From the NCBI RefSeq assembly GCF_900454835.1, contig NZ_UGTM01000001.1, positions 558,501-622,500 on the forward strand: a stretch of DNA of 64,000 nt. Direction: 5' to 3'. Both the position numbers and the translations under genes were made by a program. This DNA comes from Prevotella denticola (GTDB taxonomy: Bacteria > Bacteroidota > Bacteroidia > Bacteroidales > Bacteroidaceae). Of this stretch, positions 1-8,364 are shown one piece after another (the stretch's first letter is position 1; every line of letters starts with the position of its first letter). The notes under the pieces were generated by a model, which saw nothing but the letters and a program-made list of their open reading frames with translations, ran no database searches and had not been told where the DNA came from.

Positions 1-69
1 TAATCCGGATAGATTCTGTTCCCCGACGGAGGCCGATTGTCATGAAGTGCTCTGCGGAAAGACGTGTTG

Positions 70-1014
70 TTATTTTGTCCGCATGATCAGCGGAGGGTCG
101 GTAGTGAAGAAGAATACCGTAGCACCGTGGAAAACCTGCCCCGGAAGGAGTTCGTTGTTTATTTTTTCCATGCCGCTATTATATCCTGAGTGGAGAGGCT
201 GCAGAGAGATGCCACAGCTTCCCTTGCCATAGGTGTTGATACAGAGAGTCGGCTCGCTTGAGTAGACGGTCATGGCGCGGCCGCTCTGTGCGTCGAAGAG
301 AATGGCGGCCGGCTTCTGCATATTGTCAGGATGGCGCAGCTGGTAGGCATTGTCATATCCGTTGTTTGTACTCTTGATGCGTTCGCCGATCTCCCGTGGT
401 TTGGTAAAGTCGAACGGTGTATTCCTTATGCGCTGCAGTACACCCGTCAGCTGCCTTTGTTTGTTATAGGCATTGGACAGGAAGGCATCGATCCACAGAT
501 GCTGCTTGAGGATAGACCGGTGCATATCTCCCGACAGATTGAAGCAGATTCCATTTGTCACCTCCAGCTGTGTTCTGGCTGTTGTCGTTATCCGGTAGTC
601 GATGTCGAGTGCGTTCTGGTCGGACAGGGTGTAGGTGACGGTAACGTTCAGCTTTCCGTCCAGTCCGTTTTCTCCTTCAGCAGTCACATATCGTAAAGAA
701 ACGGACTGATTGTCAGAACTGACGAGCTCCCAGGTCTTCCCCGACAGCGTTTCCGCATTCTCCTTGCCGAAGCAGATGATCGTAGCACCCAGAGCCCTGT
801 CTTTCAAATATCCTTCCTTGTCTGCATATCCCTTTATGACAGGCTCCAGCCTGCCGTTCCAGTTGTGTGCAGTGAGTGAGACAAGACGTGCTCCGTAGTC
901 GCTGACAACCGCCTCCATGCCGTTCCCGTTGACCAGTCGGAACTGTTTCTGCGCATTTGAACAGAGGACAATGCCAAGCATTGCTGCTGTCAGTATGATG
1001 TGTAAATGCTTCAT
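70..1014 (-). CDS. Secreted aldose-1-epimerase-like protein, probably catalytically inactive
   Basis: 314 aa with an N-terminal signal peptide ending near LCSNAQ, so probably periplasmic. The fold is the galactose mutarotase type: family landmarks align in order, but the residues known to be catalytic in GalM are changed. The NHxYFNL motif reads NGICFNL (His lost), the YDH motif reads GYDNAYQL (His to Asn), and the LEPQ glutamate position reads SLQPLH (Glu to Gln). It may bind a sugar without interconverting anomers, or be a decaying paralogue. It is transcribed leftwards from its own promoter and followed by unresolved sequence at the window edge. The fold assignment is good; the function is unknown. 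Confidence 0.75.
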   Translation of the reverse strand: MKHLHIILTAAMLGIVLCSNAQKQFRLVNGNGMEAVVSDYGARLVSLTAHNWNGRLEPVIKGYADKEGYLKDRALGATIICFGKENAETLSGKTWELVSSDNQSVSLRYVTAEGENGLDGKLNVTVTYTLSDQNALDIDYRITTTARTQLEVTNGICFNLSGDMHRSILKQHLWIDAFLSNAYNKQRQLTGVLQRIRNTPFDFTKPREIGERIKSTNNGYDNAYQLRHPDNMQKPAAILFDAQSGRAMTVYSSEPTLCINTYGKGSCGISLQPLHSGYNSGMEKINNELLPGQVFHGATVFFFTTDPPLIMRTK

Positions 1015-1042
1015 AGCTTTATCTGTTTGATCCCTGACAATG

Positions 1043-1050
1043 CAAATATA
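1043..1050 (-). promoter_or_regulatory. -7 promoter box of the mutarotase-like gene
   Basis: On the minus strand this reads TATATTTG, a match to the Bacteroidetes TAnnTTTG element, 28 bp upstream of the ATG at 1014. The position suits a leader of about 20 nt. Confidence 0.55.
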
Positions 1051-1241
1051 GGAAAAAAAGTCGAGACGAGGATGGGAAGCTGCGTTTTTTATTGTTTGGA
1101 AGGCTCTGAAAAACTATCTCTGATGGATTTTCGCCTTTCAGGCGGTCTCACGTAGCTTTCCTAACCCCGTCAACCAAGTTTGAAAGTGAGACGGAGAGCA
1201 GTCAACCAAAAACATTAAACTGCATTCATGAAAAATTCCCG

Positions 1242-1326
1242 GCTGCTGGGAATCGTGTCCCCAGCGTCCGGGAATGTCGTTCCCAGCGTCCGGGAATCCT
1301 GTTCCCAGACGGTCGGGAATCCTACT
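1242..1326. repeat. Four tandem 22-bp units with GGGAA/TTCCC palindromes
   Basis: Units begin at about 1242, 1261, 1283 and 1305; the middle two differ at only a few positions (CCAGCGTCCGGGAAT start). Adjacent units form three inverted repeats GGGAA-N5-TTCCC, or near matches, at 1248-1262, 1270-1284 and 1292-1306. The array fills part of the 320-bp gap between the queF stop and the mutarotase-like gene. It could be a protein-binding array or a repetitive extragenic palindrome. A further inverted repeat (GTCTCAC/GTGAGAC) lies at about 1146-1194. Confidence 0.6.
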
Positions 1327-1334
1327 CGTCGTAG

Positions 1335-1790
1335 TTACTCGTGATTCATGAAACGGTGCTCAGCCAGCTGTTCATACTTCGTTCCCTTTCTGCCGTAGTT
1401 GGCATAAGGATAGATGCTGATGCCGCCGCGCGGTGTGAAGATTCCTGTTACTTCTATATATTTCGGATCCATCAGGTGGATAAGGTCTTTCATGATGATG
1501 TTTACACAGTCTTCGTGAAAATCGCCATGGTTGCGAAAGCTGAAAAGGTAGAGCTTCAGGCTCTTGCTTTCCACCATGCGTATGTCCGGGATGTATGAGA
1601 TGCGGATTTCGGCAAAGTCGGGCTGCCCTGTAATCGGGCAGAGACTCGTGAACTCGGGGCAGTTGAACCGTACCCAGTAGTCGTTCCCGGGATGCTTGTT
1701 GACGAATGTTTCCAGTACTTCCGGGGCATAGTCCGTCTTGTATCGGGTCTTTGCACCTAATGATTTCAGGCCCTCTTCGTTTCTTTCCAT
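1335..1790 (-). CDS. queF: NADPH-dependent 7-cyano-7-deazaguanine reductase
   Basis: 151 aa, the length of the short (type I) QueF family. It reduces preQ0 to preQ1 in queuosine synthesis for tRNA. The motif [13 protein letters not shown] holds the catalytic Cys, which forms the thioimide, and the Asp. The family signature [20 protein letters not shown] follows, with the NADPH/substrate-binding segment. The gene lies downstream of the queuosine-precursor transporter on the same strand (120-bp gap), so precursor import and reduction are grouped. Confidence 0.93.
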   Translation of the reverse strand: MERNEEGLKSLGAKTRYKTDYAPEVLETFVNKHPGNDYWVRFNCPEFTSLCPITGQPDFAEIRISYIPDIRMVESKSLKLYLFSFRNHGDFHEDCVNIIMKDLIHLMDPKYIEVTGIFTPRGGISIYPYANYGRKGTKYEQLAEHRFMNHE

Positions 1791-1910
1791 TTTCTTTTAA
1801 AGGATTTAAGGGAGTCAGAGTAGTCAGAAGGAGTTAAGCCCACTGTTCTGGCTGTCTTGGCGGACAATCAACAGTATGGAATTGGCCTCCCTCTGTCTCC
1901 TTTGCTCTTT

Positions 1911-2603
1911 TTAGTTTAATGCGAATATCTTCCAGATGCTGTAGTTCACGTCATTGTCGTAGACATCCTCACCCTCATGTGCCTTCATCGCTTTCACGAT
2001 GCGGATGGTGACGGGAAGGGCTATGACTTCGTAGATGGTCTTCAAGAATACCTGCCAGAGCATCAATTTCGGCAGTTCCTCTGTCGGGACGACTCCGCCC
2101 AGGGCCAAGGGGAAGAAGATGATCGAGTCGCAGCTTTCTCCGGCAATGGTACTGAGGATGGCGCGCCAGGAGAAATGCCGCCCCTTGTCGTGGATTTTCA
2201 TCCGGCTCATCACGTAGGCATTGGCAAACGATCCTACGATGAATGCCACGAACGAGGCTGCCGCCACACGTGGGGCAAGACCGAAGATGGCGTGGAAACC
2301 GGCATCGTTCGTCCAGTAAGGAGCACCCGGAATCCAGTCGCACAGCGCACCCATCGCCACGAAGAAGAAGTTCATGGCAAAGCCAGTCCATATCAGCAGT
2401 CGTGCTTTCTGGAATCCCCATACCTCACAGACGCAGTCGTTGATGATGTAGGAGACGGGGAAGACAATCAGTCCGCCTGTCAAAGAAATGCCGAGTACGG
2501 AAATCTGCTTTGTTTCGAGAATGTTTGCCGAAATGAGGCAAACGCAGAAGAGGATGCTGAAAAGCATAAACAGCACGCTCACCTGTTGTTTACTTTTTGT
2601 CAT
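1911..2603 (-). CDS. yhhQ: Queuosine precursor transporter, YhhQ/VUT family
   Basis: 230 aa integral membrane protein with about six hydrophobic helices. The family is known to import preQ0/preQ1. Recognisable segments are the early SANILETKQI and the helix FPVSYIINDCVCEVWGF with the conserved Asn-Asp-Cys-Glu pattern of the VUT_1 family. It is the first gene of a likely yhhQ-queF unit. The 5' leader holds a small hairpin (GGGG/CCCC arms around 2620-2641), but I cannot make it fit a known preQ1 riboswitch. Confidence 0.88.
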   Translation of the reverse strand: MTKSKQQVSVLFMLFSILFCVCLISANILETKQISVLGISLTGGLIVFPVSYIINDCVCEVWGFQKARLLIWTGFAMNFFFVAMGALCDWIPGAPYWTNDAGFHAIFGLAPRVAAASFVAFIVGSFANAYVMSRMKIHDKGRHFSWRAILSTIAGESCDSIIFFPLALGGVVPTEELPKLMLWQVFLKTIYEVIALPVTIRIVKAMKAHEGEDVYDNDVNYSIWKIFALN

Positions 2604-2659
2604 TATCTTGTTTTGTTAAAGGGGGTTGACCAAGTACCCCTGTTTGAATTAAGCGGCTG

Positions 2660-2667
2660 CAAAGGTA
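2660..2667 (-). promoter_or_regulatory. -7 promoter box for yhhQ-queF
   Basis: The minus strand reads TACCTTTG, a TAnnTTTG match, about 57 bp upstream of the yhhQ start. It stands back to back with the rightward thioredoxin promoter at 2742-2749. Confidence 0.55.
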
Positions 2668-2741
2668 CGCATTTTTATCCACCTGGCAGGACAAAACACA
2701 TAAAAAAACATAATAACCCATTGTGATAGGCGGAAAATCAT

Positions 2742-2749
2742 TACTTTTG
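2742..2749 (+). promoter_or_regulatory. -7 promoter box for the TlpA-like gene
   Basis: TACTTTTG matches TAnnTTTG and lies 40 bp before the ATG at 2789. With the leftward promoter at 2660 it makes a divergent promoter region. Confidence 0.5.
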
Positions 2750-2788
2750 TAGCCTTATCGGATTATAGTACTAAATTTAAGGAATAAC

Positions 2789-3625
2789 ATGAGGAAAATC
2801 ATTCTGATGACCATGCTGGCTACGGTCGCATGGGCTGCCAAGGCGCAGGACACCAAACCCTATGAACAGAAAATGTCTCAGATCGAGGCACAGTATAAAA
2901 CACTTGAGGCGGATTACCGGGCTTTCGGGAAGAAAGATCCCACGACGTTCACTGATGCCGAAAAAGCCAGACTGAATGAGATAATGATGAGGGCTGACTC
3001 TCTTGACAAAGTGCAGAAAGCTACCGTGTTGGAGATTGTGGAGAAGTTCAAGACGACAAAGTTCCCGGCAAAGTACGTGGCAGACATCATGTATGATGTG
3101 GAATATGATCAGCTGAAGGCACTTTGTGATCCGAAGACAGGCTACTACAATGAACCTGAGATGACGAAAGTAAAGCAGCTTTTCGACTCTTACAAGCTTC
3201 GTCAGCCGGGATCTATGTACAAAGACCTCACCATGGACGACCTCAATGGAAAGCAGGTGAAGCTGAGCCAGTGGGTCGGCAAGGGAAAGTATGTGCTGGT
3301 AGACTTCTGGGCAAGCTGGTGCGGCCCCTGTCGCGCTGAAATGCCGAACGTCGTTGAGGCTTACAAGCGTTTCAAGGACAAAGGGCTGGAGATAATCGGC
3401 GTCAGCTTCGACAGCAACAAGCTGCAGTGGTCTGCTGCCGTGGAGAAACTGGGTATGACTTGGCCGCAGATGTCCGACCTCAAGGGGTGGCAGTCGGCTG
3501 CAGGGGCTGTCTATGGCATCCGCAGCATTCCTTCCAATATTCTCCTGGATCCGGATGGTAGGATTGTCGCCATGGATCTCAGAGAGGCGAAACTGCTGGA
3601 AGTACTGGCGGAGAAGCTGAAGTAA
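2789..3625 (+). CDS. Secreted TlpA-type thioredoxin-fold oxidoreductase
   Basis: 278 aa. A signal peptide (MRKIILMTMLATVAWAAKAQ) is followed by a charged helical N-terminal region to about residue 145, as in Bacteroidetes DUF4369/TlpA proteins, then a thioredoxin domain with the active site WASWCGPCRAEMP and a cis-proline segment SIPSN. It probably reduces or exchanges disulfides in the periplasm. It is monocistronic and ends at the bidirectional terminator 3685-3718. Confidence 0.88.
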   Translation: MRKIILMTMLATVAWAAKAQDTKPYEQKMSQIEAQYKTLEADYRAFGKKDPTTFTDAEKARLNEIMMRADSLDKVQKATVLEIVEKFKTTKFPAKYVADIMYDVEYDQLKALCDPKTGYYNEPEMTKVKQLFDSYKLRQPGSMYKDLTMDDLNGKQVKLSQWVGKGKYVLVDFWASWCGPCRAEMPNVVEAYKRFKDKGLEIIGVSFDSNKLQWSAAVEKLGMTWPQMSDLKGWQSAAGAVYGIRSIPSNILLDPDGRIVAMDLREAKLLEVLAEKLK

Positions 3626-3684
3626 TGTGAAAGAGTTGGTCTAAGTCTCCCTCCCATGCGGAAAGACCCGGTTCTATAAACGAA

Positions 3685-3718
3685 CAGTCGCCGTAACTCG
3701 TTGGAGTTACGGCGACTG
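3685..3718. terminator. Bidirectional terminator between the TlpA-like gene and the former tmRNA 3' end
   Basis: A perfect 15-bp inverted repeat (3685-3699 and 3704-3718) with the loop GTTG, followed by T-rich DNA. A close variant is at 59635-59670 by attR, so the ICE carries its own version of the terminator. Confidence 0.8.
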
Positions 3719-3742
3719 TCTGGTTTCAACCATTTTGTTTTC

Positions 3743-3777
3743 CTCTTGTTCAGAGTAAGTTAAGGTGGACCTGGTGG
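3743..3777. other. attL: left ICE end with the displaced tmRNA 3' tail
   Basis: Shares the 15 bp CTCTTGTTCAGAGTA and, after a 1-bp indel and substitutions, GTGGA-CTGGTGG with 59696-59728 at the other end. Read on the minus strand it ends in CACCAGGTCCACC, a tmRNA acceptor-stem tail with no tmRNA attached. The similarity stops after CTGGTGG (3771-3777), so that 7-bp block is my best guess for the crossover. A crossover inside the 15-bp block cannot be excluded. Confidence 0.75.
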
Positions 3778-3839
3778 TAAATGAACTTACCTATATCAGT
3801 CCTTGATATTCAGAAATTTAGCCGAACCTCAATTTTTAC

Positions 3840-3990
3840 TGTAGCCAATCTGTAGCCATTTCAGATATTTTTGAGAGAACGCACAGAAGTTGCATAGACT
3901 TCTTGTTTTCGGGTTCAAAGTTACAAAAAGATGATACATCTTCCAAATATTTGACTAAAAATGTTTTAGAAAGCTTGTGGCTACAATTTT
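3840..3990. repeat. Left arm-type integrase sites
   Basis: Two direct TGTAGCCA copies 11 bp apart (3840-3847, 3851-3858), then the inverted form inside GTGGCTACAATTTT (3977-3990). The right end has the same three sites: the 11-bp-spaced pair at 59549/59560 and the 14-mer at 59518-59531. Such shared short repeats flanking the core are known as arm sites of tyrosine recombinases. Binding is inferred. Confidence 0.65.
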
Positions 3991-3991
3991 T

Positions 3992-4040
3992 CAGTGCACG
4001 GTGCAAGACCTATCTATATATAGGCTTGCACCGTGCACTG
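3992..4040. repeat. Perfect 16-bp inverted repeat (hairpin or origin-like site)
   Basis: CAGTGCACGGTGCAAG at 3992-4007 is repeated inverted at 4025-4040. The spacer holds a second small palindrome (CCTAT/ATAGG), so the whole could extrude as one long cruciform. It lies 143 bp before the first gene of the replication-like module. There is no U-run, so a terminator is unlikely; an origin, an excision site or an operator would fit. The gene-free stretch 3778-4183 otherwise holds only the arm sites. Confidence 0.6.
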
Positions 4041-4183
4041 AAGAGCCTTGCCACTTGTGATATACTGCTGATAATCAATATATAAAATGGTATTATATTA
4101 CCAGACAATGGTATTTTGATATTCCGTTAGAAGCTCATTTCATTAGGAACTTTGCAGCCATAATCATTATAGTCCAATGTATT

Positions 4184-4663
4184 ATGGCAAACAAAAACAG
4201 CAACTCAGAACAAAAGGGACACCTGTACATCGGTTGTCCTACGCTTGAAACTTTAGCTCTTTCATGCGTCAATGCAAAAGATGCTGCTCATACAAGTAGC
4301 ATCGAGTATTCAAATTTCCTAAAGGCTTGCAAAATGGAAAAGGACATCAGAATCAGCACATATCGGAAATGTGCAGCAGGTTTAGGAAAAGAAGTTCTAA
4401 TCATACATCTGCCTTTGGGAACCATAGAGTCGATGACCAAACCCAAAGCCCATGTGAAGAATCTTTATGAAACAATTGAACTGGATGAACTGATCAAGGT
4501 TTTAATGAAGGTTATGCCAAGTGATGGAATGAAGATAGTGAACTTCATGGAAGAGTTCAAAGGGCATCTAACAAGACACGACAAGGAGAACCTGATGAAA
4601 CCCTTTCTGTCAGCTATTGTAGAACTTTGCCAAAACTTACTTAATGATGATGGAAAACCATGA
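4184..4663 (+). CDS. Hypothetical protein of the ICE left module
   Basis: 159 aa, soluble, with no signal peptide or membrane helix. I do not recognise a domain. The C-terminal half is helical and charged. It overlaps the next gene by 20 bp and is the first of four tightly packed genes (4184-7401) that end in a primase-helicase and an HTH protein, so a role in replication or its control is the simplest contextual guess. Confidence 0.7.
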   Translation: MANKNSNSEQKGHLYIGCPTLETLALSCVNAKDAAHTSSIEYSNFLKACKMEKDIRISTYRKCAAGLGKEVLIIHLPLGTIESMTKPKAHVKNLYETIELDELIKVLMKVMPSDGMKIVNFMEEFKGHLTRHDKENLMKPFLSAIVELCQNLLNDDGKP

Positions 4664-5042
4664 AACACGCTCCCTAATGAATGAGCTTCAAACTCTTCGC
4701 GAAGAGTTCAGGCAGATAGCCTGCTTTATCAGAGAGCTAAAGCGTGACTACTCTGTATTAGAAGAGAAAATAGAGTTAAGTACGGCAGATGTCTTGCATC
4801 TGCTTGGTATATCTAAGGCATCCCTTGCCAGATGGCGGGAAGCGAACTCTATTCCTTACCGCTATGTATCAAGTAATCATGTGGTCTATCCATTCAAAGG
4901 ACTCTACCTTTCTGTAAAGACAGGTAGGGCTACATTCAAGGGCTTTCGCCGCTTGGAGGCTTTGCAGCGTCTGAACGCCTACAAGGATGGTGTCCTTAAA
5001 GGCTACATGGGGGATTCTCAAACCTTATTTGAAGAACTATGA
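4644..5042 (+). CDS. Helix-turn-helix DNA-binding protein
   Basis: 132 aa. An N-terminal coiled-coil-like helix (ELQTLREEFRQIACFIRELK) is followed by a winged-helix/MerR-like segment, STADVLHLLGISKASLARWR, about residues 48-70, as in excisionase and replication-initiator accessory proteins. It overlaps both neighbours (20 bp upstream, ATGA downstream), which indicates translational coupling with the primase-helicase. Confidence 0.7.
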   Translation: MMMENHETRSLMNELQTLREEFRQIACFIRELKRDYSVLEEKIELSTADVLHLLGISKASLARWREANSIPYRYVSSNHVVYPFKGLYLSVKTGRATFKGFRRLEALQRLNAYKDGVLKGYMGDSQTLFEEL

Positions 5043-7105
5043 ACATCAAAGAAGAAATACTAAGCCGGACGAACAAAGGACTGGAGGTGTTCTGCTTCTA
5101 CATGCCCATCAACTTTGTACCCAAGCGCAACTTCCGTAATCCATTGTATGACGATAGGCGTGCATCATGCAATATCTACCTCGATAATAAGTCTGGCTGC
5201 TACCGCATGAAGGACTTTGGCAATGACGCCTACTCAGGTGATTGTTTCTGGTTTGCTGCAACTATGCTCGGTTTGGACGTGAGAAAAGATTTTATGAATG
5301 TTCTTGAAACAATCATCAGAGATTTACAACTCAATATTCGTCTTGAAGAAAGAAAAGAATACGGTAATAAGCGACCTGTCTTAATAAAACCTTCAAAGCA
5401 GCCTATATTACCTCCACCCGACCTTAATACTTCCATGACAAGCGAGAAGTGGTTTACATATATCGAACAGCCCTTTGGAGAAGAGGAACGAAATTATTGG
5501 CGACGATACGGCATTGATACCAGGACTTTGCTACGCTTCCATGTTAAATCATTAGCACGCTATGAATCCGTTTCAAGTCAGGGCAAGCCATTCTCACTTG
5601 TTTCTACGCGAGAAGAGCCTATGTTTGCTTATTGCCTTGGCAGGTTTGTGAAAGTTTATCGTCCCAATAGTAAATTGCGCTTCCTCTATGGAGGCAAGGA
5701 GGTGGATGACTATGTGTTTGGTTTTGAGCAGTTGCCCTGCAAAAGCGATATGATATTCATTACGGGGGGAGAGAAGGATGTGCTTTCACTCTCGGCTCAT
5801 GGATTCAATGCCATCTGTTTCAACAGCGAGACAGCACAGATACCAGAGAATATCATTGAGGGACTATTGCTCCGTTTTCGACATCTAATCATATTGTATG
5901 ATACGGATGAAACAGGACTAAGAGAAACTAAACGACAAGTCGAAGCTCTATCCAAGTTTAAGGTGCTTCACTTAACATTGCCCTTACAAGGCACAAAAAC
6001 AGAAAAGGATATTTCCGATTACTTTGCCTTAGGCAATGGTTCGGAAGGTTTAAAGGCACTGCTTTCTGATATGTTTACCCAAATGTATGCACAGACGATG
6101 ATGATATTGCAATCTTGTGAAATAGACTATGACAATCCTCCCGATGCCTCGAAGTCGGTGGTAGCAGTAAACGGCGTACCCCTCGGTACACAGGATAATC
6201 TGTTCTGCATCACTGGCGGAGAAGGAACAGGCAAAAGCAACTACATTGCTGCCATTCTTGCCGGTACTCTTGGTGCAGAACGCTTACAACCAGAACAAAC
6301 TTTGGGATTGGAGGTAACCGCCAACCCCAAAAGATTAGCTGTACTCCATTACGATACAGAGCAATCAGAAGCACAGTTGCATAAGAATTTGGGGAAGACA
6401 CTTCGTCGGGCAGGAGTCACGTCTGTACCAGAGTTCTACCATTCTCTTTATTTGGCTTCACTTTCTCGTAAAGATAGATTGAAAATTATTCGTGAGAGTA
6501 TGGACTTGTTTCACCATAAGCACGGAGGAATACATCTTGTGGTAATTGACGGCATTGCAGACTTGATACGATCTGCCAATGACGAAACGGAGAGTATAGC
6601 CATTGTGGATGAACTCTATCGTTTGGCAGGAATCTATAATACTTGCATCATCTGTGTGCTCCATTTTGTCCCTAACGGTATTAAGTTGCGTGGACATATT
6701 GGTTCCGAATTACAGCGCAAGGCGGCAGGTATTCTCTCCATAGAGAAAGACGATAACCCTGAATATTCGGTTGTAAAAGCTCTGAAGGTGCGTGACGGCA
6801 GTCCACTCGATGTGCCGATGATGCTTTTCGGCTGGGACAAAGATGCGGATATGCACGTCTATCGTGGAGAGAAGTCGAAAGAGGATAAAGAAAAGCGTAA
6901 GACGGATGAACTTTTGGCTGTTGTAAAATCAGCTTTCCATACCAAGCTAAGACTCTCATATCAAGAACTATGTGACGTATTGATGCGTGAAATGGAAATC
7001 AAAGACCGAACGGCAAAGAAGTACATTGCCTATATGAAAGAGCAGTGTATATTGTCGCAGGACGCAAGTGGTAACTATCAAAAGGGTGAGCTATGCCATA
7101 CTTAG
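5039..7105 (+). CDS. TOPRIM primase / RecA-fold helicase fusion
   Basis: 688 aa. The N-terminus (about 25-75) resembles the primase zinc-ribbon region in its spacing ([23 protein letters not shown]). A TOPRIM domain follows at about 240-310, with GGEKD and the acidic pair in YDTDETG. Then comes a RepA/DnaB-like ATPase with Walker A GGEGTGKS (about 396-403) and Walker [10 protein letters not shown]. The C-terminal region is helical. Such fusions prime and unwind mobile-element DNA, here probably for replication of the excised circle. It overlaps both adjacent genes. Confidence 0.8.
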   Translation: MNIKEEILSRTNKGLEVFCFYMPINFVPKRNFRNPLYDDRRASCNIYLDNKSGCYRMKDFGNDAYSGDCFWFAATMLGLDVRKDFMNVLETIIRDLQLNIRLEERKEYGNKRPVLIKPSKQPILPPPDLNTSMTSEKWFTYIEQPFGEEERNYWRRYGIDTRTLLRFHVKSLARYESVSSQGKPFSLVSTREEPMFAYCLGRFVKVYRPNSKLRFLYGGKEVDDYVFGFEQLPCKSDMIFITGGEKDVLSLSAHGFNAICFNSETAQIPENIIEGLLLRFRHLIILYDTDETGLRETKRQVEALSKFKVLHLTLPLQGTKTEKDISDYFALGNGSEGLKALLSDMFTQMYAQTMMILQSCEIDYDNPPDASKSVVAVNGVPLGTQDNLFCITGGEGTGKSNYIAAILAGTLGAERLQPEQTLGLEVTANPKRLAVLHYDTEQSEAQLHKNLGKTLRRAGVTSVPEFYHSLYLASLSRKDRLKIIRESMDLFHHKHGGIHLVVIDGIADLIRSANDETESIAIVDELYRLAGIYNTCIICVLHFVPNGIKLRGHIGSELQRKAAGILSIEKDDNPEYSVVKALKVRDGSPLDVPMMLFGWDKDADMHVYRGEKSKEDKEKRKTDELLAVVKSAFHTKLRLSYQELCDVLMREMEIKDRTAKKYIAYMKEQCILSQDASGNYQKGELCHT

Positions 7106-7401
7106 AACAGACAACAGAGAACGATTGGTGCAAGCGATTGTTTGACAGCTTGAGAACTATCGAGAGCAAACTCGACCAACTGCTTGTGATGAAAGAGCAA
7201 TCTGTTGACACAACTATTCATCCGCCTCTTAAACCAGAGTATCTTGACATAATCGACGTGTCGAAGATTCTCAAAGTAGAGCAGAAAACCATTTACAATT
7301 GGGTATGGGCAGGAAAGATCCCATATCTCAAAGCGAATGGTAGACTGCTGTTTCTTCGTGACGAGATAGACGATATGCTTCATAAACGAGAATGTTGGTG
7401 A
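7093..7401 (+). CDS. Excisionase-like helix-turn-helix protein
   Basis: 102 aa. An N-terminal coiled helix precedes an HTH_17-type domain (about 50-95) with the pattern [39 protein letters not shown], split here as helix, turn and wing. This family includes Xis/RDF proteins of Bacteroides elements. It lies far from the integrase but inside the opposite end of the same element. It may direct excision or regulate the module; the sequence cannot separate these. Confidence 0.7.
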   Translation: MPYLEQTTENDWCKRLFDSLRTIESKLDQLLVMKEQSVDTTIHPPLKPEYLDIIDVSKILKVEQKTIYNWVWAGKIPYLKANGRLLFLRDEIDDMLHKRECW

Positions 7402-7562
7402 TCAACAAGCAATTTGTTTATTGCCGAATTCTAACTTATGGCACATCTTAAAATAGACATGAATATGAAGAAGATAGTTAAATTTTAGGACAGTAAATCA
7501 ACTATTAGTTTATTTGTGGGAATTATTTTCAACCAATAAGCTATTATTTGAAATGATTTGCT

Positions 7563-7570
7563 TATCTTTG
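7563..7570 (+). promoter_or_regulatory. -7 promoter box for abiE
   Basis: TATCTTTG matches TAnnTTTG, 30 bp before the abiEi ATG at 7600. The 198-bp gap before abiEi is AT-rich and holds no other clear signal. Confidence 0.55.
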
Positions 7571-7599
7571 CGGTTGAAATAAATACAAGCAAGTAAACT

Positions 7600-8364
7600 A
7601 TGAGTGTATCTACAGGTAACAAAATCAACCAAATGCTCCAATTAGGACAAAAAAACGGATTGTTGTTTGCTCAATGGCTAACAGGACGAGGATATTCCAG
7701 TCAGCTATTAAAAAGATACCGCATATCGGGATGGTTAACACCTCTATGTAGAGGTGTAATGTACCGTACTGGGGATAACCTATCTGCCTATGGTGCATTG
7801 CAGTCGTTTAATGAACAGTTAGGAAAGAAGTTCCGTATAGCTGCTCATTCTGCATTAGAGTTATGGGGCTTCAATCATTATGTGCCAATGGGTAAGCCAT
7901 TGCTAGTGATAACTGCTACCAATGAGAGAATGCCTCAATGGATGAAGCTTAACGTATTCGACCGTGATTTTCATTTTTTCAAAACAGACGCATTTATGCA
8001 AGCACAAATAACGACTTTGTCTTATTTAGATTGGAATTTACTCGCGTCTACTCCAGAACAGGCTTTTATGGAATGCTTGTTACTATCGCCGCGGCAATAC
8101 AACTACATGGACTTGTACTATATAATGGAACAGCTAACAACATTGCGTTCAGAGGTTGTCCAATCGTTATTGGAAACAACCAAGAACTATAAGATGAAGC
8201 GCCTATTCTTATATATGGCAGAAAAAGCAAACCATTATTGGTTTGAAGAATTAGACTTATCTAGGATAGATTTGGGAACTACAAAATTGCAGTTGGTAAA
8301 GTCGGGGGTATATCTCAGTAAGTATAAAATGACAATCCCCAAAGAATTGAACGACTATGAATAA
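7600..8364 (+). CDS. abiEi: AbiEi-type antitoxin
   Basis: 254 aa. An N-terminal winged-HTH region (LLFAQWLTGRGYSSQLLKRY, then a GWLTPLCRGVMYR wing) and an all-alpha C-terminal domain match the AbiEi family. These antitoxins repress their own operon and oppose AbiEii without stable binding (type IV toxin-antitoxin). It overlaps abiEii by 8 bp. The pair is known for abortive phage infection and for stabilising mobile elements, which suits its place here. Confidence 0.85.
   Translation: MSVSTGNKINQMLQLGQKNGLLFAQWLTGRGYSSQLLKRYRISGWLTPLCRGVMYRTGDNLSAYGALQSFNEQLGKKFRIAAHSALELWGFNHYVPMGKPLLVITATNERMPQWMKLNVFDRDFHFFKTDAFMQAQITTLSYLDWNLLASTPEQAFMECLLLSPRQYNYMDLYYIMEQLTTLRSEVVQSLLETTKNYKMKRLFLYMAEKANHYWFEELDLSRIDLGTTKLQLVKSGVYLSKYKMTIPKELNDYE

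Noticed and set aside
1..43. Possible 5' end of a leftward gene starting at 43 (MTIGLRRGTESIRI)
   Set aside because: Only 14 codons are visible, with no clear ribosome-binding site or known family; it cannot be told from chance.
2604..2660. preQ1 riboswitch upstream of the queuosine transporter
   Set aside because: Gene context invites it, but only a short GGGG/CCCC hairpin is seen and the class I or II consensus does not fit.
3903..4085. 60-codon plus-strand frame
   Set aside because: It runs through the 3992-4040 inverted repeat and an arm site, and has no start signals.
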